8,331 bases of DNA from Solimicrobium sp040544425 (GTDB taxonomy: Bacteria; Pseudomonadota; Gammaproteobacteria; Burkholderiales; Burkholderiaceae_D): the NCBI GenBank assembly GCA_040544425.1, contig JBEONO010000054.1, positions 1 to 8,331 on the forward strand. The letters are read 5' to 3'. Of this stretch, positions 5,025 to 8,331 are shown one piece after another. The notes beneath the pieces were generated by a model, which was given only the letters and a program-made list of their open reading frames with translations, had not been told where the DNA came from and made no database searches. Position 1 is the stretch's first letter. Every line of letters begins with the position of its first letter. Made by a program: the position numbers and the translations under genes.

Positions 5025-5047
5025 CCTGGCTGCGGCCGTATCTCATA

Positions 5048-5614
5048 TTACGGCGGTTTGATACCGAAAAAAGGCGTTGCCTGTTGGTGCTGGACCATCC
5101 AAGCCGCAGTCACCGGGCAGCGGAATTGGATCAGCTCCTCAATCAGTGCAAACTCACTTGCCAACGGGCGACTGAAGATCGGCTCATGGTGAGCGATCCG
5201 ATTGCGGAGTCCCCGAATCTTGTTCAGGTCAACGCTGATCTTTCCTCGGGCGGTTTGTACACTCCAAGCCGCATTGAGATTCGGCATAACGTTAGCCAGA
5301 TGCTTGTTCCAGATTTGCGCATCGAAACGGCCGGTGAACATCTTCTCCCAGAACACAAATGCCAACTCAGGGATGACCTTGCCGGTGGTCACTTTGCCCT
5401 TCCGCTTACTGGTGAGATGGGTGCGCATGTTGAATTTCCCTTTTGTTGGCAAGCTACCAACAAAGGCCGGGTTCCATGGCCAGTTCGCCCCGTACTCGGC
5501 CGTCAACGCTGTCAACGCCTCAGATACAGCATTCCTGACGACTACTTCACACATGTGTAGTGGCGAGAGCATTGCAGCGGAAACTTGAGCATTCCACGCA
5601 TACAGAGCCAAGGC
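5048..5614 (-). pseudogene. Abi-like (Abi_2/HEPN) protein gene, 5' end removed by an IS21-family element
   Basis: A minus-strand frame of 187-188 codons encodes most of an Abi-family protein. It reads LALYAWNAQVSAAMLSPLHM, then EVVVRNAV, a central PELAFVFWEKMF, and the signature GLRNRIAHHEPIF. The last contains the HEPN R-N-x3-H motif (RNRIAH, about residues 136-141 from the TTG at 5611), which forms the RNase active site in HEPN toxins. Homologues have roughly 30-40 more N-terminal residues before LALYxWN. Here the frame meets the TGT end of the IS21 element at 5615, and the only possible start is the TTG at 5609-5611 with no ribosome site. I infer an interrupted gene. Abi proteins are linked to phage-abortive infection or toxin roles, which is family knowledge and not shown here. 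Confidence 0.75.
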
Positions 5615-5891
5615 TGTTGACGCGCATCCAAAATTGACCAGAAAAGCGCAGTTATACGCAACGAATATTGACCAGGGAAATTAACCTATCCTTACTAATT
5701 TGACAGTAAGGGAATTCAAGGTGATTACCATGGGAATGTACTCTAAGGTCCGACGTCTGTTTTTCCGAGAACGACTGTCCATCAGCGCAATTCAGCGGCA
5801 AACCAGTTTGTCGCGCAATACCATCAAGAAGTGGCTTAAAGAAGGTGAAGGTGTGGAGCCGAAGTATGCTCGCCCTAAACCGGTGACTAAG
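5615..5891 (+). mobile_element. IS21-family element, left end and start of istA
   Basis: The element starts TGTTGACGCGCATCCAAAAT at 5615. Within the end, ATTGACCAG occurs at 5633-5641 and again at 5667-5675, the kind of iterated internal repeat that IS21-family transposases bind. istA follows on the plus strand. The element is cut at about 5891, where similarity to IstA stops and the end of a Tn3-family transposon begins. The remainder of istA, istB and the other end are not in the window; they may lie beyond the transposon. Confidence 0.8.
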
Positions 5892-5930
5892 AGGGTCGGC
5901 CGGGATTCGTGTTTTTTTCGCCAAAGTTAA
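5730..5930 (+). pseudogene. istA: istA, N-terminal fragment (IS21-family transposase)
   Basis: From the ATG at 5730 the frame reads MGMYSKVRRLFFRERLSISA, then IQRQTSLSRNTIKKWLKEGE and EPKYARPKPVTK. This is the N-terminal helix-turn-helix of IstA, the IS21 DDE transposase that normally works with the ATPase IstB. A TTG-initiated extension begins at 5700 but has no family support. Similarity ends at the AAG codon 5889-5891. The last 12 codons (RVGRDSCFFRQS) are translated from the Tn3-type terminal repeat and end at TAA 5928-5930. About 54 of the usual 350 to 500 residues remain, with none of the catalytic core, so it is inactive. Confidence 0.85.
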
Positions 5931-5931
5931 G
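5892..5931. repeat. Probable terminal inverted repeat of the Tn3-family transposon
   Basis: From 5893 the sequence runs GGGTCGGCCGGGATTCGTG, then a T-run, and ends CGCCAAAGTTAAG at 5931. It is 39 bases long, begins with G's and ends in TAAG, like the roughly 38-bp Tn3-family repeats (G-rich outer end, …TAAG inner end). It starts exactly where istA similarity stops and lies 14 bp beyond the tnpA stop, where the tnpA-proximal end is expected. The mate is outside the window, so this is not verified by pairing. Confidence 0.6.
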
Positions 5932-5944
5932 TTAACTTGATGAT

Positions 5945-8331
5945 TTAAATAGAGAAATCGAGTTTGTAGTTGATCGGCTCCACTGCCCGTTCAAGATCCA
6001 GCGGATACTCGCCAAATCGATTGATATGCTCCCTTCTGTATGGAGCGGTGCCGCGCAAGAGTTCCTCGGTAAGTGGGAATCCTTTGGCTTGCAAGTTTTT
6101 GAGCACTCGGGTCATGCCCTGGACGTTATGCAGGATCACCATGTTGGCCACCAACTGGTTATATTTCACCACCTTGCGCTGCTCATGCCGAATGTTTTCT
6201 GCGATGATGCCGTCACCGCCGAAGAACAGCCATTTGACGAAATCATTGAATTCCTCGCTCTTGTTGGTCGCCGCGTTGATCGTCCGGCGTAACTCGGCGT
6301 CGTTGATGTACTTCAGGAGGAATTGGGTGCGCACCGCCCTGCCAAGCTCACGGAATGCATAATAAAGTTTATTCTTTCGGCTGGCTGTGCCAAGCCGTCG
6401 AAGGATTGTGGACGGTGCAATTTTCCCAGCCTTGATAGAAATGACAACGCGTAGCATATCCTTCAAATGCAATGCGATCAGATCCCAGTCGATGGCACCT
6501 CGAAACAAACTACCAATGTGCTCCAAGTCGTCCTCACGGTCTGCACGATAAAATTTCAGATCCTTAATATTGCGGATGCGAGGCATTAGGTTGATGCCCA
6601 GCAGGTAGGCCAGACCGAACACCGGTGTACTTTGTGCCTGGGTGTCTCCATGCAAGGTATCGGGCTGAATGTCAGAAAGGTTGTTGATCAAACCGTCCAA
6701 GATGTAGACAGCTTCATAAACGCCGCACGGGATAAAGTGACTGAACAGCGCAATATATTTATCTGACACGTGGTAGTAGCCGATGCCGCCATATCCACCA
6801 TACCGGATGTGATATTCAGACAGTAGGTTTTGTTCATACATATTCCACTTCGTGCCGTCTGCAGAAGCACTTTTCCCCGTACCCCAGTAACGCGGGAGTG
6901 CGAATCGATTGTAGGCGTTGATCACTTTGAAAATAGCCTTGTCCAACTTCTGCTCTGTCACATGCTTTAGGTTGAGCCACGCGACCTGCTTTCGGCTCAA
7001 GCCCTTTACCGAGCGTGCCGTCTGCGTTGGGCCGAGGTTGCAGCCGTAACAGAATAAGGTCGTAATGAACCGTTTGCGCGGATCATCTACCTTCGATTCA
7101 AAGCCTGATAACGGTCCAAATTGGCGGTGCAGGTCCAGCCATTTCTCCACCTCAGTTAGCACGTCCAAGATACTCGCCTCGGGTAGTTGAGCCCGGATAG
7201 TTTCATCGACCATCTCCAGTTCTGCAGGCGGCTTTAGCTTCTCAGGGCGTCGGATGATCAGTCCGGAATCGTCGATATCGACACCCGAATTTTCCGGGAA
7301 ATCGTGGTTCACTTCGAGTGCCAGTTGTTTCATCTCACGTCGTAGTTTGGCGACAAACTCCTTGGGTTCCACCGGCAAATCCACAAGTTCGCTGTAACTC
7401 TGTACCTCCTCTTCATATTCTTCCCAGCTCACCAGATGATTGCGGTAGTCGTCGTAATCCCCGCTATGTTCGACATACAAATCACCTGACTTCAGTGCAA
7501 TCATCACTTCGGAGAAAACCGCTAACTCATAATACTTGCGATGATAGGCAGATGGTTCAACTTGCTGGCGACGTCCGAAAACTAGGTCGTGCCATTTGTC
7601 TGCCATCCAATTGTAATCGGCAACGTCAATACCACTTTCCGTTACCGAAATTTGGTCCCGGTGACTGCTCCTGAATTTTTGCGCAAGCTCAATCGCTCTT
7701 AAAAGGCTCGCGTCCTGGGAGCTGGATCGCAACTCCAGAGCCTCCAAGCATTTGAACAAGAGACTTCGCTTGCTTGGATAGCTGTTCAACATAAACGGAA
7801 AATAATTATTTCCCGCGTAGGCCATATGTTCGTCACAGGCGCTGATCCATCCCTCGGCATCGTCGTTGAGGGAAGTGTTGACGCGGGCAACGCGTTCATC
7901 GTTAGTGCCTTCCTCGCTAAATACACTCAAGACGTCGCGGAACTGACCGATCAACCGCTCCACTTGTTCGGCCTGCTGCAAATGATATTGGCGTAGGCGT
8001 TCTTCGGCGACGCTGTGCATGTTTCGGACAGTCTTAATAAAGATTTCGGCGATATCGTCCATTCCCTTTTGCAATTGCGCCTGGATCAACAGTACACCAA
8101 GCGTATAGCGTTTGAGCGGCTTCATCGCCCGCATCTCTGACATATCGAGTGCACGCGCTTCCAGCACAAGTTGTTCGCGTTTAGTAGCAGCAATATGATC
8201 GGTATCGGGTAAATCTTTTGACAGGGCAATCATATTGGTTGTGTCGCAATAAGCGGATCTGGTAAAGTTTGGTATGGACGATTTTCGCAAAAGCCTCATC
8301 AAAAATACCCTCTGCAAGGTTCTTAAACGAC
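5945..8331 (-). CDS. tnpA: Tn3-family transposase TnpA, C-terminal about 795 residues (5' end beyond window)
   Basis: The minus-strand frame is open from the right edge to TAA at 5945-5947. A TTG at 8315-8317 is not the true start, because the frame stays open above it. Family proteins have about 950 to 1000 residues, so roughly 200 N-terminal ones are missing. Numbering from that TTG: residues 45-135 are the helical region before the core (KPLKRYTLGVLLIQAQLQKG). The RNase H-like DDE core shows D487 in SADGTKW, D553 in QPDTLHGDTQAQSTPVFGLA and E688 in NKSEEFNDF, followed by FFGGDG and HEQRKVVKYNQLVANMVI. All three catalytic residues are present, and no frameshift is seen over 790 codons. TnpA binds the terminal repeats and drives replicative transposition, giving cointegrates. 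Confidence 0.93.
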   Translation of the reverse strand, partial: RLRTLQRVFLMRLLRKSSIPNFTRSAYCDTTNMIALSKDLPDTDHIAATKREQLVLEARALDMSEMRAMKPLKRYTLGVLLIQAQLQKGMDDIAEIFIKTVRNMHSVAEERLRQYHLQQAEQVERLIGQFRDVLSVFSEEGTNDERVARVNTSLNDDAEGWISACDEHMAYAGNNYFPFMLNSYPSKRSLLFKCLEALELRSSSQDASLLRAIELAQKFRSSHRDQISVTESGIDVADYNWMADKWHDLVFGRRQQVEPSAYHRKYYELAVFSEVMIALKSGDLYVEHSGDYDDYRNHLVSWEEYEEEVQSYSELVDLPVEPKEFVAKLRREMKQLALEVNHDFPENSGVDIDDSGLIIRRPEKLKPPAELEMVDETIRAQLPEASILDVLTEVEKWLDLHRQFGPLSGFESKVDDPRKRFITTLFCYGCNLGPTQTARSVKGLSRKQVAWLNLKHVTEQKLDKAIFKVINAYNRFALPRYWGTGKSASADGTKWNMYEQNLLSEYHIRYGGYGGIGYYHVSDKYIALFSHFIPCGVYEAVYILDGLINNLSDIQPDTLHGDTQAQSTPVFGLAYLLGINLMPRIRNIKDLKFYRADREDDLEHIGSLFRGAIDWDLIALHLKDMLRVVISIKAGKIAPSTILRRLGTASRKNKLYYAFRELGRAVRTQFLLKYINDAELRRTINAATNKSEEFNDFVKWLFFGGDGIIAENIRHEQRKVVKYNQLVANMVILHNVQGMTRVLKNLQAKGFPLTEELLRGTAPYRREHINRFGEYPLDLERAVEPINYKLDFSI

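Larger units (their letters stand above)
5892..8331 (-). mobile_element. Tn3-family transposon, tnpA-side end (continues past right edge)
   Basis: The element comprises the terminal repeat at 5892-5931 and the tnpA gene reading toward it. It is inserted in the istA gene of the IS21-family element, which is itself inserted in the Abi-type gene. Resolvase, res site and any passenger genes would lie to the right, beyond the window. Confidence 0.75.

Noticed and set aside
4621..5046. Minus-strand frame of 141 codons as a separate gene
   Set aside because: It overlaps the SDR sequence in another frame. Only HVNHELFLAE resembles protein sequence and it fits as a frameshifted part of the SDR gene.
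5084..5560. Plus-strand frames of 158 and 128 codons
   Set aside because: Both are antisense to the Abi-like gene, have no family motif and no ribosome site; they are shadows of the real frame.
6026..6362. Plus-strand frames opposite tnpA
   Set aside because: They lie antisense within a long frame with the Tn3-family DDE core and show no independent features.
8315..8317. TTG as the true start of tnpA
   Set aside because: The frame remains open to the window edge above it and about 200 family residues are still missing, so the gene simply continues outside.

Overview
The window looks like accessory DNA of a proteobacterium, probably beta- or gamma-. The IS3, IS21 and Tn3 types, the YecD-like hydrolase, the EVE protein and the TetR/MarR-controlled metabolic genes are all common there. 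Codon use in the intact genes leans moderately to G/C at third positions. No marker gene fixes the genus.

Left part (1-3311). The left edge holds the start of an IS3-family element, with orfA on the minus strand. It lies against the first 39 codons of what looks like a fumarylacetoacetate-hydrolase-family gene. That fragment sits 12 bp behind an intact isochorismatase-family gene of the YecD type, in which the usual catalytic cysteine is glycine. The two probably formed one minus-strand operon, now cut by the IS. A divergent tetR gene faces this operon. The intergenic DNA carries three near-identical 18-bp inverted repeats, and one lies exactly between a good -35 and -10 pointing toward the hydrolase. 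Next come an EVE-domain gene and a VOC (glyoxalase-fold) gene, both on the minus strand, and a divergent marR gene. Two 16-bp direct repeats, 20 bp apart, lie between VOC and marR, and the second includes the marR start codon.

Middle part (3312-4450). No convincing intact gene is visible. The stretch is rich in DNA structure: a 12-bp-arm hairpin, a perfect 24-bp inverted repeat, an imperfect 33/34-bp inverted repeat around about 100 bp (MITE-like), and an array of GAGC-centred repeats spaced about 21 bp apart that ends at a TGT. That end lies at the point where a short-chain dehydrogenase gene stops matching its family. The array resembles the iterated ends of an IS21-like element, though no istA or istB lies beside it.

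Right part (4450-8331). This is a pile of broken genes and nested insertions: an SDR pseudogene lacking both ends, a short gene tail, and an Abi/HEPN-type gene cut at its 5' end by an IS21-family element. The istA gene of that element is itself cut after about 54 codons by the end of a Tn3-family transposon. The transposon's tnpA runs off the right edge with its DDE residues intact.

The working genes are therefore two small regulator-target pairs (TetR/YecD-like hydrolase, MarR/VOC protein), the EVE gene and possibly the Tn3 transposase. The rest is mobile-element debris. I did not find a clear new multi-gene system. The most informative signals are regulatory and structural: the triple operator, the Cys-less hydrolase, and the phased repeat array.
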